Numbered from the stretch's first letter, positions 17,701-25,754 are shown. The stretch: DNA of 64,000 nt from CAWFQB01 sp965277875 (GCA_965277875.1 CBDIDV010000002.1:5642001-5706000), one strand, 5' to 3'. The notes: a model not told the origin generated them from the sequence alone. Translations and numbers: made by a program.

Positions 17701-17816
17701 CGTCCGCCCACAATCCCCACGCGTCCACAAACGGAATGAACCTATACGGCGCGCGCATGGGCGCGTACCCCGTCGCCCCCACCGTGTTCCTGGACACGGA
17801 ACCAAACGCCGGATAA
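14796..17816 (+). CDS. Glycoside hydrolase family 2 (beta-galactosidase/glucuronidase type)
   Basis: A large 1006-residue retaining glycosidase. The N-terminal sugar-binding jelly roll begins around residue 55 (RQPWINLNGTWRF, then VPFPWQSALS and AWYQRTLTVP). The immunoglobulin-like middle domain follows (TPSGGIWQTVWLEG). The TIM barrel holds the acid/base Glu501 in FNETWG. The nucleophile lies further on, probably in the LNSEYAGLG region. A long C-terminal extension is of unknown function. Residues 1-45 are Ser/Thr-rich without a clear signal peptide, so export is doubtful. No sugar transporter is adjacent. Substrate is unresolved. Confidence 0.88.
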   Translation: MTAQTTYQTDHSLVNISSVYTTPTNSSPIPSSNTSADTHSERSFPRPEHPRPDFVRQPWINLNGTWRFTFDPQNVGEQKRWHRVTHPDLKTQPGILNSDPFGDHIVVPFPWQSALSGIGETEYKGAAWYQRTLTVPENWANADAKSGPGDARGLPGVEESATSETAAGANVVWRIKPYLCFGAVDWSAKVWINGRFIGEHVGGYTPFELDISRYVRPGKPVTLTVRAYDACDADTLLGKQTEEWYTPSGGIWQTVWLEGRAPAHIAHIHVTPLTETCEALFSVSVAGVEGRAYRVTVTSPDGQFADAVMDAKGPRQLLVGVHVPEPRLWSPEHPHLYDALVRLTVWDEDAEKAQAKTPENAACLPDEVVTYFGLRTVARGRWKDNPYEYVLLNGEPVYLRGALDQAFHPDGLHTYSSDEAIRADVQLAKDLGLNMLRCHIKINEPRYYYWADRLGVLMMYDIPSASLYTPTARAHWEAGMRAAFERDASHPCIFAWILFNETWGLEEHQTPASWAWVAQMFDLARALDATRLIEDNSACLYDHVKTDINTWHFYISNYDRARRHIERVVTQTYEGSPFNYVGHLYAHRQDAQPYRQNVEPLLNSEYAGLGADGGDKDISYTFKYLTTDMRRHPKICGYVYTELTDIEWEHNGFVNYDRSAKEFGYEAFFPGMTVADLNGADFVGLDAPPCKTLAPGAAWGGDAFVSHWDKRPLENAVLCWRVSGMDSLGETLSVTDSRRDIQPEQYGVTPAGRIEFTCPNTNCLLTVAVWIEDGRGNVRARNYVNVDVFDGQPLAPVTRTPQGYALPFVPGDFVDTSRASPLTGGEGNKYICGGAGWTEYVVALPPDMDIKAVTGLRVRFEAGARSAHNRLGWKRTWQNMATSYPQTETRKQGSEVHISVNGVPLGTALLPDDPADARGVLSAHVYENFEFASYGFLNTLNVDADAARRILDAAQNDELTVRFEVPRSASAHNPHASTNGMNLYGARMGAYPVAPTVFLDTEPNAG

Positions 17817-17844
17817 GCCCGCCTCAGCCCAAGCCTGACGCATG

Positions 17845-17885
17845 AAAACACGCGTCCGAAACCAGCAAGGTCGGACGCGTGTTTT
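17845..17885 (+). terminator. Strong hairpin terminator after the GH2 gene
   Basis: A perfect 15-bp stem (17845-17859 with 17871-17885) runs from AAAACACGCG to CGCGTGTTTT with an 11-nt loop. A-rich and U-rich ends make it usable in both directions. Confidence 0.85.
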
Positions 17886-18071
17886 CTATGTGGGACATTA
17901 GCTATCAGGAACGAACAAACGCTATGCTGCGCATTGCCGTCCTATGGTAAACTCATAGCAGACGCGATAATCCTCCATTTTTCGTCTGCAACGCGCTAAG
18001 AAACCCGCGTATGTTATGGTGTGGCGTCTGCCTTATGTGCGTCTCGTAAGTGAAGGAAGAAGGTGTGGAGC

Positions 18072-18731
18072 ATGAGTATACAAACCCTATCCCAACCCCC
18101 CGTGATTTCACCGGCTGCGGACGACAGTGGCGAGGTGCTGCGTTTGTATACGAGGGAAGAGTTTCATCAGGCCCAAGATCTTGGCTGGTTCAACAATGAG
18201 AAAGTCGAACTCATACACGGAAAGGTCTACACAAAACGACCCATGAAACCACTGCACGCTCTTGGCGTCTGCGTCTGTGCTGAAACGCTGACGTCCGTAT
18301 TTAGCGCCGGTTTTTTTGTACGGCAGCAACTTCCGGTTGTGCTGGCGACAGATGGCGAACCGCTGCCGGACATACTTGTTGTCCCCGGTTCATGGCGCGA
18401 TTACGTACAGCATCCCACGCAGGCCGACGCGCTGCTGATTGTGGAGATTTCCGACACAACGCTGTCTCTAGACCGCAGCGAAAAGGCGGCGCTGTACGCC
18501 GAAGCAGGCATTCCCGATTATTGGCTGATGAATATGCAAAACCGCACTATGGAAGTGCGCCGCGAACCCGCCGCAATTCCCGATGCACCATATGGGTTCG
18601 GCTACCGCACCCTGACGGTGTACTCCGAGCAGGAAACAGTGACGCCTCTTTCCCTGCCCGGTGTTGAAGTGCGGGTGTCTGCTCTGTTGCCGCCTGCCGC
18701 TCCATCCGCTCCAATTTCTGCCTCGCCTTAG
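18072..18731 (+). CDS. Uma2 family (DUF820) PD-(D/E)XK nuclease-like protein
   Basis: A 219-residue member of the Uma2/DUF820 family, expanded in cyanobacteria and Armatimonadota-like genomes. Active-site signatures appear in order: VELIHGKV (Glu), EPLPDILVV (Pro-Asp), LLIVEISDTT (Glu) and DRSEKAALYAEAGIPDYW (Lys region). These proteins have a restriction-endonuclease fold; biological function is unknown. A GTG at 18063 is in frame, but ATG 18072 has AAGGAAGAAGG upstream and is preferred. It is a single gene followed by a bidirectional hairpin. Confidence 0.85.
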   Translation: MSIQTLSQPPVISPAADDSGEVLRLYTREEFHQAQDLGWFNNEKVELIHGKVYTKRPMKPLHALGVCVCAETLTSVFSAGFFVRQQLPVVLATDGEPLPDILVVPGSWRDYVQHPTQADALLIVEISDTTLSLDRSEKAALYAEAGIPDYWLMNMQNRTMEVRREPAAIPDAPYGFGYRTLTVYSEQETVTPLSLPGVEVRVSALLPPAAPSAPISASP

Positions 18732-18761
18732 TCCTTTAATCAACGCATGACATTTTCATGA

Positions 18762-18798
18762 AAGACGGCTGCGCCTTGTTTTTAGGCGTAGCCGTCTT
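18762..18798. terminator. Bidirectional terminator
   Basis: A 15-bp stem with one G-U pair (18762-18776 with 18784-18798) has a T-rich loop. It lies between the convergent Uma2 gene and the small Cys-protein gene and can serve both. Confidence 0.75.
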
Positions 18799-18803
18799 CA
18801 CAT

Positions 18804-19241
18804 TCAGGGCGTTTCTTCAGACAGGGCGGAGGATTCGAGGCAGCCCCTGCCCGGATCGTCGCCGGAAGCTATTACAACGCCAAACTGTTCCAGCATGGCG
18901 CGGTAGCCCGGTGTGCAGCTTTCCAGGCAGCGCGACACAAGGCATTCGGCGTGGTGAATGGGTTCGAGGTCGGGGCCGAGGGCGGCGCGGATGGGGTGCG
19001 AAAGTCCCTCTGTATTCGTGCTTATGTCGGCGTCGGGATCGTCGTGCGCCGAGGGGGGCGTGGCGGATGCAATAGATAATTTACGCGCTACGACGAGTCC
19101 TGCATCCGTCTGCGCGATCTGCGCGAGCATCTGCTCGGCCAGCAGGCAGCGCCGCACAGGAATACGAATCACAAGGGGAGCGCCGGAAACGACGATCAGT
19201 TCCGCTTCCGGGGAATAATGACCGCAACGAATACTCTCCAT
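18804..19241 (-). CDS. Small Cys-containing protein of unknown family, paralog 1
   Basis: A 145-residue protein I do not recognise. It is clearly homologous to its neighbour at 19521-19928. Shared features in order are R-C-x-H near residue 6, a hydrophobic stretch ending VRRCLL, an acidic or polar spacer, LGPDLE, C-x4-C-x3-C (ECLVSRCLESC), and Y-x3-L-x-QFGVV. The Cys and His residues could bind a metal. There is no signal peptide or membrane segment. The start is ATG 19241 with GAAGGG 8 nt upstream. Position downstream of gyrB on the same strand suggests possible read-through. Confidence 0.6.
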   Translation of the reverse strand: MESIRCGHYSPEAELIVVSGAPLVIRIPVRRCLLAEQMLAQIAQTDAGLVVARKLSIASATPPSAHDDPDADISTNTEGLSHPIRAALGPDLEPIHHAECLVSRCLESCTPGYRAMLEQFGVVIASGDDPGRGCLESSALSEETP

Positions 19242-19520
19242 AACAAAGCCCTTCTCTACTTTCAGGCGTACTGCCGGTAGATGTCCGTGGGCGTGCAGGG
19301 GCGATAGCATAGAAAACCAACGTGGGTACGCGATGCGTTCAAACGTTAGAGCCGCCGGCACGAGCAGCTGCCTGGAGTATAAGCAAGCTGCGACATGGCA
19401 GCAAACTCCAGCAACACATGTTAATACGTCTTTGGAACGATGATTTCCTATACGAATACGACAAGAATACAAAAAGATTACAGCCGCGTTACAAATATAT
19501 CATTCGCTGATGAAGCGGGG

Positions 19521-19928
19521 CTATGAACAGGTGGAAGGAGAGGACGCCAGCTCGGCTGTTTGCGGGCCGGACGGCATATCCTGCTCGTCGCAGGTGACGC
19601 TTGCCTCTTCGGTGTCAATGACATCAAACTGCTGCAAGGTTTCTTTATACGCCAGTGTGCAGGATTGACTGCATCGTTCCTGTGTACAGGCGACCTGCGT
19701 CACGGCCTCCAGGTCGGGGCCGACGAAGGCATACGTCTCATTGCGCTCGGTGCGGATGATCAGTCTCTGCGTCAGAGGCTGCGTGTCGGGAAAGGGCTGC
19801 AGCAGGGTCAGCAGGCGGGCGGTCAGCAGGCAGTGGCGCACGGCCAGATAAGCGGGCGGGCCTTCCGTGGAAAGCAGTTCGACATGAAGCTGAAAATGCG
19901 GACATCGTTGAGTATTCTGAAGGGGCAT
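19521..19928 (-). CDS. Small Cys-containing protein of unknown family, paralog 2
   Basis: A 135-residue protein and tandem paralog of 18804-19241, 279 bp away. Matching elements are QRCPHFQL near residue 8, VRHCLL, VGPDLE, C-x4-C-x3-C (ACTQERCSQSC) and Y-x3-L-x-QFDVI. The C-terminal tail is Ser/Glu-rich and differs. Conservation of the Cys and His pattern against a diverged background implies function, perhaps metal binding or a structural role. Start ATG 19928 is chosen because it aligns with the paralog start; a longer frame upstream is not supported. Confidence 0.6.
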   Translation of the reverse strand: MPLQNTQRCPHFQLHVELLSTEGPPAYLAVRHCLLTARLLTLLQPFPDTQPLTQRLIIRTERNETYAFVGPDLEAVTQVACTQERCSQSCTLAYKETLQQFDVIDTEEASVTCDEQDMPSGPQTAELASSPSTCS

Positions 19929-20424
19929 GTACGTTGGTTTTCCTGACAGGCTGTTGTTACGGCGGCAACCGTCGCGTTCTAAATGAAAGTAAGTCGGGAG
20001 AAGTAAATCTGGAAAAGGCGAACCACACCACGGCACGGGATCCGTTTGCAGGCGTACAAAGAGCGAAAAGGATTATAGGGATTATGAAGAATAGAAATAG
20101 TGACGCCCAAAGCGGACACCCGGTTAGTTGAATGCACCAGAAACGCGCTAATAATTCTTGATTGCAGAAAAAATACAGGTGCAAAAGAGTGAGAATGCCT
20201 GCACGGTGGCTGTCCTGTTGGACAACCATTCAGCGGAAATGTAACGCACAAGCGTCCTATATTAGTGTATTCTCAACATGCGACGAAGCTGTTTTGGAAC
20301 ATGCGGGATTGAAGAGGATATAAATGACAGCACGGGGACATGTCGGACACGTCCCCGTGCTGTGAAACCTCTGTTCCATAAAAGGGACAGGGAAGGAACA
20401 ATCAGAGAAACATAGCGGACGGGA
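19929..20424. other. Gene-free gap between gyrB and the paralog pair
   Basis: I see no convincing gene in these 496 bp. They should hold the promoter of the minus-strand paralogs. A strong hairpin near the gyrB end is listed separately. Confidence 0.5.
20327..20363. terminator. Perfect palindromic hairpin downstream of gyrB
   Basis: A 13-bp perfect stem, ACAGCACGGGGAC with GTCCCCGTGCTGT (20327-20339, 20351-20363), can extend by four inner pairs across one mismatch. It lies 62 bp past the gyrB stop. The U-run on the minus strand is weak, so a terminator or an RNA-stabilising hairpin are both possible. Confidence 0.6.
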
Positions 20425-23400
20425 TTAGCCGTGCCAGTCTACGTCCGTCACCTCTTTGGCGTGCGCTACGATGAAGTCGCGGCGCGGCTCAACCTTGTCG
20501 CTCATAAAGATGTCGAACATCTCGATGGCGGCGGGCAGGTTCTCGATGTCTATCTGCACTTTCGCCAGACTGCGCTTGTGTACGTCCATCGTGGTCTCGG
20601 CCAGGTCGGCAGCGTCCATTTCGCCCAGTCCTTTGAAGCGGTTGACCGTGATGTCTCTCTTGCCCTTCATGCTCTTGAGGATCACGTCGCGCTCCTCCAC
20701 GGACTTGGCGTAGTGCTGTTCGTTCTTGCCGGCCCGGACGCGGAACAGGGGCGGCTGCGCGATGTAAACGTGTCCCTCTTCGATCAACGGACGCATATAG
20801 AGCCAGAAGAACGTCAGCAGCAGGGTACGGATGTGGTCGCCGTCTACGTCCGCGTCCGTGTTGTGCGCGCACAGTCCGCCCACGCCGCAGACGAAGTTCT
20901 CGTCGTCCTGTACCGAAAAGTCGTATACGTATTCGCCGACGAGTTCGACTTTTTCCGCTTCCAGTACGCGCAGTCCGATCAGGTCGTCGCTGATGCGCGT
21001 GTAATCCTGCGCTTTGCGCGAGGGGCGTGACAGGTACAGGTCAATGCGATACGCGTTGGCATGTCGCTGCCAGACAGCGCGGCACTGCTCCAGTTGTTCC
21101 TTGCCGCATACGCTGAGTGTGTAGTAGGGCCGGCGCGTCCGGATGGGCGCGTCCGGCGCGAGACGGGGTTCATGCCGGGTCGTGGAAGCGATCAGTCCCA
21201 ACTGACCAAACAGATACAGCAGCCCGTTTTTGAGCGGTTCCGAGTTGGTGACGAACACGGCATTCGGCCCTACGGTCGTGCCGTCGCCCAGGAAGTAACC
21301 CTCCAGAAACGCCAGCTGCAGCGCTTCGGGCAGACTGAATAGAATGTCGGGCAGTCGCTTCTCATGCGCGTGTCCGGACAGTCCCCAGGCGCGCAGCAGG
21401 CGGGCGGCGGCGACGCTGTGAAAGTACAGTTTTTTGCCGTCGCTATCCGGGTCGGCGTAGCAGCGCGGGGTTTCGCCGAATGTTCGCTCAATCGCCTCGC
21501 ACAATTCGGGCATAAAGCGCGCGTCTTTGCTGCCCAGGTTCAAGCTGACCTGATGCGCGCTCAGCGTTCCCTCCGCCACGTACCAGCCCAGGAACCACAG
21601 CAGGTCACGCGTCAGAGGCAGATGCCGCGCAAACGCTTTTTCCGTGTGCGCCTGCGGCACAAGCATGACATCCGGCCCTATCTGCGCGATTTCGCATTCC
21701 GTAAATCCGGCAAGCGGCTTGTAATTGCTGATCTTACGCCAGCGGGCGTTGCGGCTCGTATCGTCCTGCTGCAGGCGCGTCTGAATGTTGGACAGCAGCA
21801 CCTCATAGGTCAGATAATCGTTCCAATCTACGGCCTCCAAATAGCGATCCAACTGCGGCTGCGTGGGGCGGTACTGTCCGCGCTCCCATTGGCTGACCGT
21901 AATGGCCTGCCTGACGCCGACCGCATGGGCAACCTGGGCCTGCGTCTTGCCTGCCTGCCTGCGCTGCGCGATCAGCCGCTCCCAATCGTCGGCCTGCACG
22001 ACAACGCGGGGAGCGTTCCACTGTTCCGGGCTGGCCGACCTGGCGGTGACGCGCTGCGCGGCGATTTGCCGCACGTCTTCGCCCTGCACATACAAAGCAT
22101 CTTTCAGGCTGCCTTCGCCATCATCGGACTGGTATTTCGACTGATAAAAGGTTTCCAGCAGGTCTACATGCGCGGGCGTGTCGGAAGGACGCGGCAGCCG
22201 TCGGCTCGCGACCAGCAAGTCGCCGGGGCGCACCTCATTGCCTTTTTTCAACTGCACCTGTCCGTTTGCGTAGACGAAAACGCTGTGTGAGGACGTGACC
22301 TTTACCGAACGCCCGTAGCGCGTGGTCAGCCGATACATCGCCTCATGGTGCGGGTGGCGGATCACGGCTTTAAGCGGACGGAAGCGCGTCTGATTGGTAG
22401 CGGGATCGAACGTAACGACCTGATACCGCTCCGGGCTGCGCCGTCCCTCGACGCAGTCATCAATGAAGTCGCCGATGGCGACGAGTTCAGCGCTGCCGCC
22501 TTCTTCGGCAACCAGCGTCGGTTCGTCCCCGGCCACGCTCATGATGATGATCTTGTGGTAGCGCAGCTTGGACAGGTCGTAGGACGGGCCTTTGTCCCGG
22601 TCTTTCTTCACTTCCAGCAGTTCGCTGTCCGCACCCTCTGCGCCGTCTTTAGCACCTTTATCATCCTCATCGCTGTCCACGCCATACGAGATGCCGGTCC
22701 CCAGCGCCGTTATCATAGCGCGGATCTCTTCGTTTTCCAGCACCTTATCCACGCGGGCCTTGCCGACGTTGATGATCTTGCCGCGCAGGGGCAGGATGGC
22801 CTGGGTGCGGCGGTCGCGGCCCTGCTTGGCCGGCCCGCCCGCCGAGTCGCCCTCGACAAGAAACAGTTCGCACTTGCGCGGGTCGCGGTCGGAGCAGTCG
22901 GCCAGCTTGCCCGGCAGGCTGTGCGATTCAAGCGCGTTCTGCCGCTTCACTAGGTCGGCGGCCTTGCGGGCGGCCTCGCGGGCGCGCTGGCTGGTCAGGG
23001 CTTTGTCAACAATGCGCTTGCCGACAGCCGGATTCTCTTCCAGGTACTCGGTCAGCTTTTCGCCCACGATGCTGTTGACAATGCCTTCCACGTCCCCATT
23101 GGCAAGTTTCACTTTGGTTTGCGACTCGAACTGCGGATGCGCCAGCTTTACGGAAATAACGGCGGACAGCCCTTCGCGCACATCATCGCCCGTGAAGTTG
23201 GTCTCCTTTTCCTTAATAAGATTGTTCTTGCGCGCGTAGTTGTTGAGAACGCGCGTCAGGGCCGTCTTGAAGCCGGAAAGGTGCGTACCGCCGTCCGGCG
23301 TATTGATGTTATTGGCGAATGTCAGGATGTTTTCCTGATAGCTCAGGTTGTACTGTATGGCGATCTCGGCGATGGTCTGCGTTTTGTCTACGCTGTCGCG

Positions 23401-24357
23401 CACGCCGCCAAAGTAAATGGGCTTGTGCAGCGCGTCTTTGGTCTCGTTGAGATGCTCGACATACTGCGCCAGTCCGCGCGGGTAGTGGAACACGCGGTAG
23501 ACCGGCACAAGCTTTGGCTCGACCGGCTCGTTCGCGTCGCCCTCGGCGGACGCTTCGGCCATGACTTCCGGTTCCAGGTCGCGCCGGTTGGTGAAGGTGA
23601 GAGTGACCTCTTTGTTCAGGTAGGCGAGTTCGCGCAGTCTGCGCTCAATGCGCTCGGCGTCGTACTGATGCTCGCCAAAGATCTCCGGGTCGGCATGCCA
23701 GTGAACCAGGGTTCCATGTTCGTCCGGTTTGGCCTTGCCGATCACCTTCAGCTTGTCTTTGGTAACGCCGCGCTCAAAGCCGATCTGGTGGATTTTGCCG
23801 TCACGCGTGACCGTGACCGTGAGCCAGTCCGCCGTGGCGTTGACGCAGGACACGCCCACGCCGTGCAGCCCGCCCGAAACCTTGTACGCGCCGCTGTCGA
23901 ACTTGCCGCCCGCGTGCAGCTTGGTCAGGGCGAGTTCCACGCCGGGCATGTTGTACTGCTTGTTGATGTCTACGGGAATGCCGCGCCCGTTGTCCTGCAC
24001 GGACACGCTGCCATCTTCATGGATGATAACCTCTACGCGGTCGCACATGCCGGCCATCGCTTCGTCTATGGCATTGTCGCTGACCTCGACAAACAGATGC
24101 TGCAAACCTTTGGCGTCCGTGCCGCCAATGTACATCGCGGGGCGGCGACGGACGGCCTCCAGCCCTTCCAGTACCTGGATCTGATCGCCGCCGTAGTCAG
24201 CCGTGACATGCCCGACGCTTTCGATGTTCGCCATGCTTTCGGCTTCGGCTGCGCGTTCTTCTTTGGTTCGCTTTCTGGGCGCGTCGGGATCTTCAATCAA
24301 ATCGGGATCGGGGGCGGTCGTCTCGAAATTGTGGGATTTGGTCGCCACTTTAGCCAT
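20425..24357 (-). CDS. gyrB: DNA gyrase subunit B precursor with intein
   Basis: This is the ATPase subunit of DNA gyrase, 1310 aa as encoded and 750 aa after removal of a 560-residue intein (residues 607-1166). An extra N-terminal tail of about 45 aa precedes the GHKL ATPase (VSDNAIDEAMAG, VQDNGRGIPVD, GGLHGVGVSCVNA). The TOPRIM motif LVEGDSAGG follows, and DADVDGDH comes right after the intein. An acidic linker, SDEDDKGAKDGAEGADSE, precedes the insertion. The C terminus (NRFKGLGEMDA) is complete. gyrA is not adjacent. A TTGCCT-17-TATAAT promoter gives a leader of about 200 nt. Function requires protein splicing. Confidence 0.95.
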   Translation of the reverse strand: MAKVATKSHNFETTAPDPDLIEDPDAPRKRTKEERAAEAESMANIESVGHVTADYGGDQIQVLEGLEAVRRRPAMYIGGTDAKGLQHLFVEVSDNAIDEAMAGMCDRVEVIIHEDGSVSVQDNGRGIPVDINKQYNMPGVELALTKLHAGGKFDSGAYKVSGGLHGVGVSCVNATADWLTVTVTRDGKIHQIGFERGVTKDKLKVIGKAKPDEHGTLVHWHADPEIFGEHQYDAERIERRLRELAYLNKEVTLTFTNRRDLEPEVMAEASAEGDANEPVEPKLVPVYRVFHYPRGLAQYVEHLNETKDALHKPIYFGGVRDSVDKTQTIAEIAIQYNLSYQENILTFANNINTPDGGTHLSGFKTALTRVLNNYARKNNLIKEKETNFTGDDVREGLSAVISVKLAHPQFESQTKVKLANGDVEGIVNSIVGEKLTEYLEENPAVGKRIVDKALTSQRAREAARKAADLVKRQNALESHSLPGKLADCSDRDPRKCELFLVEGDSAGGPAKQGRDRRTQAILPLRGKIINVGKARVDKVLENEEIRAMITALGTGISYGVDSDEDDKGAKDGAEGADSELLEVKKDRDKGPSYDLSKLRYHKIIIMSVAGDEPTLVAEEGGSAELVAIGDFIDDCVEGRRSPERYQVVTFDPATNQTRFRPLKAVIRHPHHEAMYRLTTRYGRSVKVTSSHSVFVYANGQVQLKKGNEVRPGDLLVASRRLPRPSDTPAHVDLLETFYQSKYQSDDGEGSLKDALYVQGEDVRQIAAQRVTARSASPEQWNAPRVVVQADDWERLIAQRRQAGKTQAQVAHAVGVRQAITVSQWERGQYRPTQPQLDRYLEAVDWNDYLTYEVLLSNIQTRLQQDDTSRNARWRKISNYKPLAGFTECEIAQIGPDVMLVPQAHTEKAFARHLPLTRDLLWFLGWYVAEGTLSAHQVSLNLGSKDARFMPELCEAIERTFGETPRCYADPDSDGKKLYFHSVAAARLLRAWGLSGHAHEKRLPDILFSLPEALQLAFLEGYFLGDGTTVGPNAVFVTNSEPLKNGLLYLFGQLGLIASTTRHEPRLAPDAPIRTRRPYYTLSVCGKEQLEQCRAVWQRHANAYRIDLYLSRPSRKAQDYTRISDDLIGLRVLEAEKVELVGEYVYDFSVQDDENFVCGVGGLCAHNTDADVDGDHIRTLLLTFFWLYMRPLIEEGHVYIAQPPLFRVRAGKNEQHYAKSVEERDVILKSMKGKRDITVNRFKGLGEMDAADLAETTMDVHKRSLAKVQIDIENLPAAIEMFDIFMSDKVEPRRDFIVAHAKEVTDVDWHG
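20860..22539 (-). mobile_element. Intein with homing endonuclease and XRE-type HTH in GyrB
   Basis: The intein runs from Ser1 (after KIIIM) to Asn560, with Thr of TDADVDG as the +1 extein residue. Splicing block B is VTSSHSVFV (TxxH at 82-85), block F is VYDFSVQDDENFV (538-550) and block G is GLCAHN. Two LAGLIDADG-type (DOD) motifs are LGWYVAEGTL (about 317-326) and LEGYFLGDGT (412-421). Residues about 186-235 form a Cro/XRE-like helix-turn-helix (QRRQAGKTQAQVAHAVGVRQ), an unusual addition that may aid target binding. All catalytic splice residues look intact. Confidence 0.93.
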
Positions 24358-24572
24358 GTGTCAAAACTCCTTGGGCAGGACGGGACAGCGCAAACGTGTT
24401 CCGGCTGCTGTGCGCGCAGGTATCGCTGCATCCTCCCGGTCGCGTTACGCAGACGGTCATCGAACGTCGGGAACTGGCGCAGGCAGATACGTCAACGGCG
24501 CTATTTTCGCGGAAAGCAGTGGAGCCATAAAACCGCTTCAAATACTCTCGTAACGTGTTAATAGCTGTTAGT

Positions 24573-24601
24573 ATTATAGCAGAAAAGGCGGCAAAAGGCA
24601 A
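24573..24601 (-). promoter_or_regulatory. gyrB promoter
   Basis: On the minus strand TTGCCT (24596-24601) and TATAAT (24573-24578) are 17 bp apart. Transcription would start near 24566, giving a leader of about 208 nt before gyrB. Confidence 0.65.
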
Positions 24602-24730
24602 ATTTTGCGGTGGTGTAAGCGGGCAAAACGCAAATTGCTGCCCGCTTGCGCCACGCTTGTGGCCTAAACATCTGTCTGCTGATTTATTATACTCAAAGTT
24701 GTGTCGGAATAGCGGAAAGCGAGATAGGTA

Positions 24731-24783
24731 TCCGGCATATAAAATGCCGGATAGCGGGGCCTGCGGCCAGCCGTCCTGCGGAC
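24731..24783 (+). repeat. CCGG-hairpin repeat, copy 1
   Basis: This 53-bp repeat has three short hairpins: CCGGCA-TATAAAA-TGCCGG, GGCC-TGC-GGCC and GTCC-TGC-GGAC. A second copy lies inverted 92 bp away, so the pair could also form a long cruciform. The gap 24358-25019 upstream of gyrB and the tRNA has no gene. Confidence 0.8.
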
Positions 24784-24875
24784 GGGCGCAAACTTGAAGT
24801 GTCGTGCAACAACATGACATCGCCACTAAATAAGGAACAGTTCTGGTCGAAGGTACAGGCTTGTAAACAGGAATT

Positions 24876-24928
24876 GTCCGCAGGACAACTGGCCGCAGGC
24901 CCAAGTATCCGGCATTTTATATGCCGGG
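24876..24928 (-). repeat. CCGG-hairpin repeat, copy 2 (inverted)
   Basis: It is the reverse complement of copy 1, differing at only a handful of positions, mostly in the spacers. It lies 34 bp before the tRNA promoter. Confidence 0.8.
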
Positions 24929-24961
24929 TACAAAAAGCGTGTGCGCTCTTGCTTGTTGATC

Positions 24962-24990
24962 TTGACAACACGGAACGAGAAAGGTATATT
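24962..24990 (+). promoter_or_regulatory. Promoter of the split tRNA-Met gene
   Basis: TTGACA (24962-24967) and TATATT (24985-24990) are 17 bp apart, about 30 bp before the mature tRNA 5' end. This is a strong sigma-70-type promoter. Confidence 0.75.
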
Positions 24991-25050
24991 GTGCGTGTGC
25001 GCTGCATGTGTTTGTATTGGGGCCCATAACTCAATGGCAGAGTACCCGGC

Positions 25051-25425
25051 TCAAAGTAGTTTGTCTAAGTCCAAATGAGGATTGTGATGTTCGGCGTGGC
25101 AGTTGGCGCAGAACAATGTGCATTGTTCCAGTTCCACCAGTATTGACTTCCAAGTTCGATTGGATAATGAGTGCATATCCAGTTTGAATTGTTTTCTGCT
25201 TGGGTCTTTGTGGTGAAAAACGAAGGCGGAAAGGTTCTTTTTGTAACCACACAAAGAACATTGACCTCCCATAGTTTGAACAATCTGCATTTTGCGTGTT
25301 ATGCCTCTGATCTGCTGGGCTTCATAAACCTGATGATGCTTGTTCTTGCATGTCGCAGAGCAGAAACGTGTCTGTCGGCCTGTGAGTTCAACATTGCAGA
25401 TGACACATTGTTTGTTTGCAGTCAA
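25051..25425 (-). CDS. HNH homing endonuclease, antisense inside the group I intron
   Basis: A protein of about 124 residues encoded on the strand opposite to the tRNA. It has a zinc-ribbon CVICNVELTGRQTRFCSATC and an HNH core: CSLCGY, then FVFHHKDPS, then CTLFCANCHAEHHNPHLD. Such enzymes cut intronless tRNA genes to spread the intron. TTG 25425 has GAGGAAA about 7 nt upstream and lies outside the P1/P2 elements; the frame is open to 25500. The stop codon overlaps the 5' splice site (its last base is exon U33). Confidence 0.85.
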   Translation of the reverse strand: MTANKQCVICNVELTGRQTRFCSATCKNKHHQVYEAQQIRGITRKMQIVQTMGGQCSLCGYKKNLSAFVFHHKDPSRKQFKLDMHSLSNRTWKSILVELEQCTLFCANCHAEHHNPHLDLDKLL

Positions 25426-25692
25426 GGTGTGTTTCCTCGTGGATAGGATAAACTTGTGTAGGGCCTCTATAGGCGAAAGTCCATAGATGATACCTGTCAA
25501 ATTCGGGGAAACCTACGTCGCCTGGCGCGATACGGCAATCCCGAACCAAGCGCATTCCATACAGAAGGATGCGAAGGTGTAGAGACTCGACGGCAGGCAC
25601 CCTCCTTTCCTGTACTATCAGGTGTAGGAAACGGGTGAAGAGAGAGTCCAGACTGCAAACTCGAAAGGGGCGGCGAAAGCTGTAGCGGTACG
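25052..25692 (+). ncRNA. Self-splicing group I intron in the tRNA anticodon loop
   Basis: The 641-nt intron lies between U33 and C34. The 5' exon ends in U and the intron ends in G, as group I splicing needs. The 3' 190 nt closely resemble the compact Azoarcus tRNA-Ile intron core: TGTCAAATTCGGGGAAACCT, GGCAATCCCGAACCAAGC, GAAGGTGTAGAGACT, then GAGAGTCCAGACTGC. A guide GGGCC (25461-25465) can pair with exon GGCU plus the first intron base. P2 can form at 25467-25486. The homing endonuclease gene therefore fills the P1 loop. Subgroup IC3 is likely. Confidence 0.9.
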
Positions 25693-25754
25693 CATAACTG
25701 GTCAGTTGTAGGTTCGACTCCTGCTGGGCCCATCCGCAGGCAATACAGCGCGTA

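Larger units (their letters stand above)
25020..25732 (+). tRNA. tRNA-Met (CAU), interrupted by a group I intron
   Basis: The exons are 25020-25051 and 25693-25732. The acceptor stem GGGCCCA pairs with TGGGCCC, and the discriminator is A with no encoded CCA. The D stem is ACTC/GAGT with loop AATGGCA. The T arm is GTAGG-TTCGACT-CCTGC and the variable loop is CAGTT. After joining, the anticodon loop reads CTCATAA with anticodon CAU. The anticodon stem CCCGG/CTGGT has a C-U mismatch at 27-43 and one G-U pair. The acceptor starts G-C, so it is not the classical initiator. An Ile tRNA with lysidine-modified CAU remains possible. Confidence 0.9.

Noticed and set aside
23119..24561. Open frame of 480 codons on the plus strand opposite gyrB
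   Set aside because: It mirrors the codon pattern of gyrB and runs past its start. It has no recognisable motifs, and the gyrB frame is conserved throughout.
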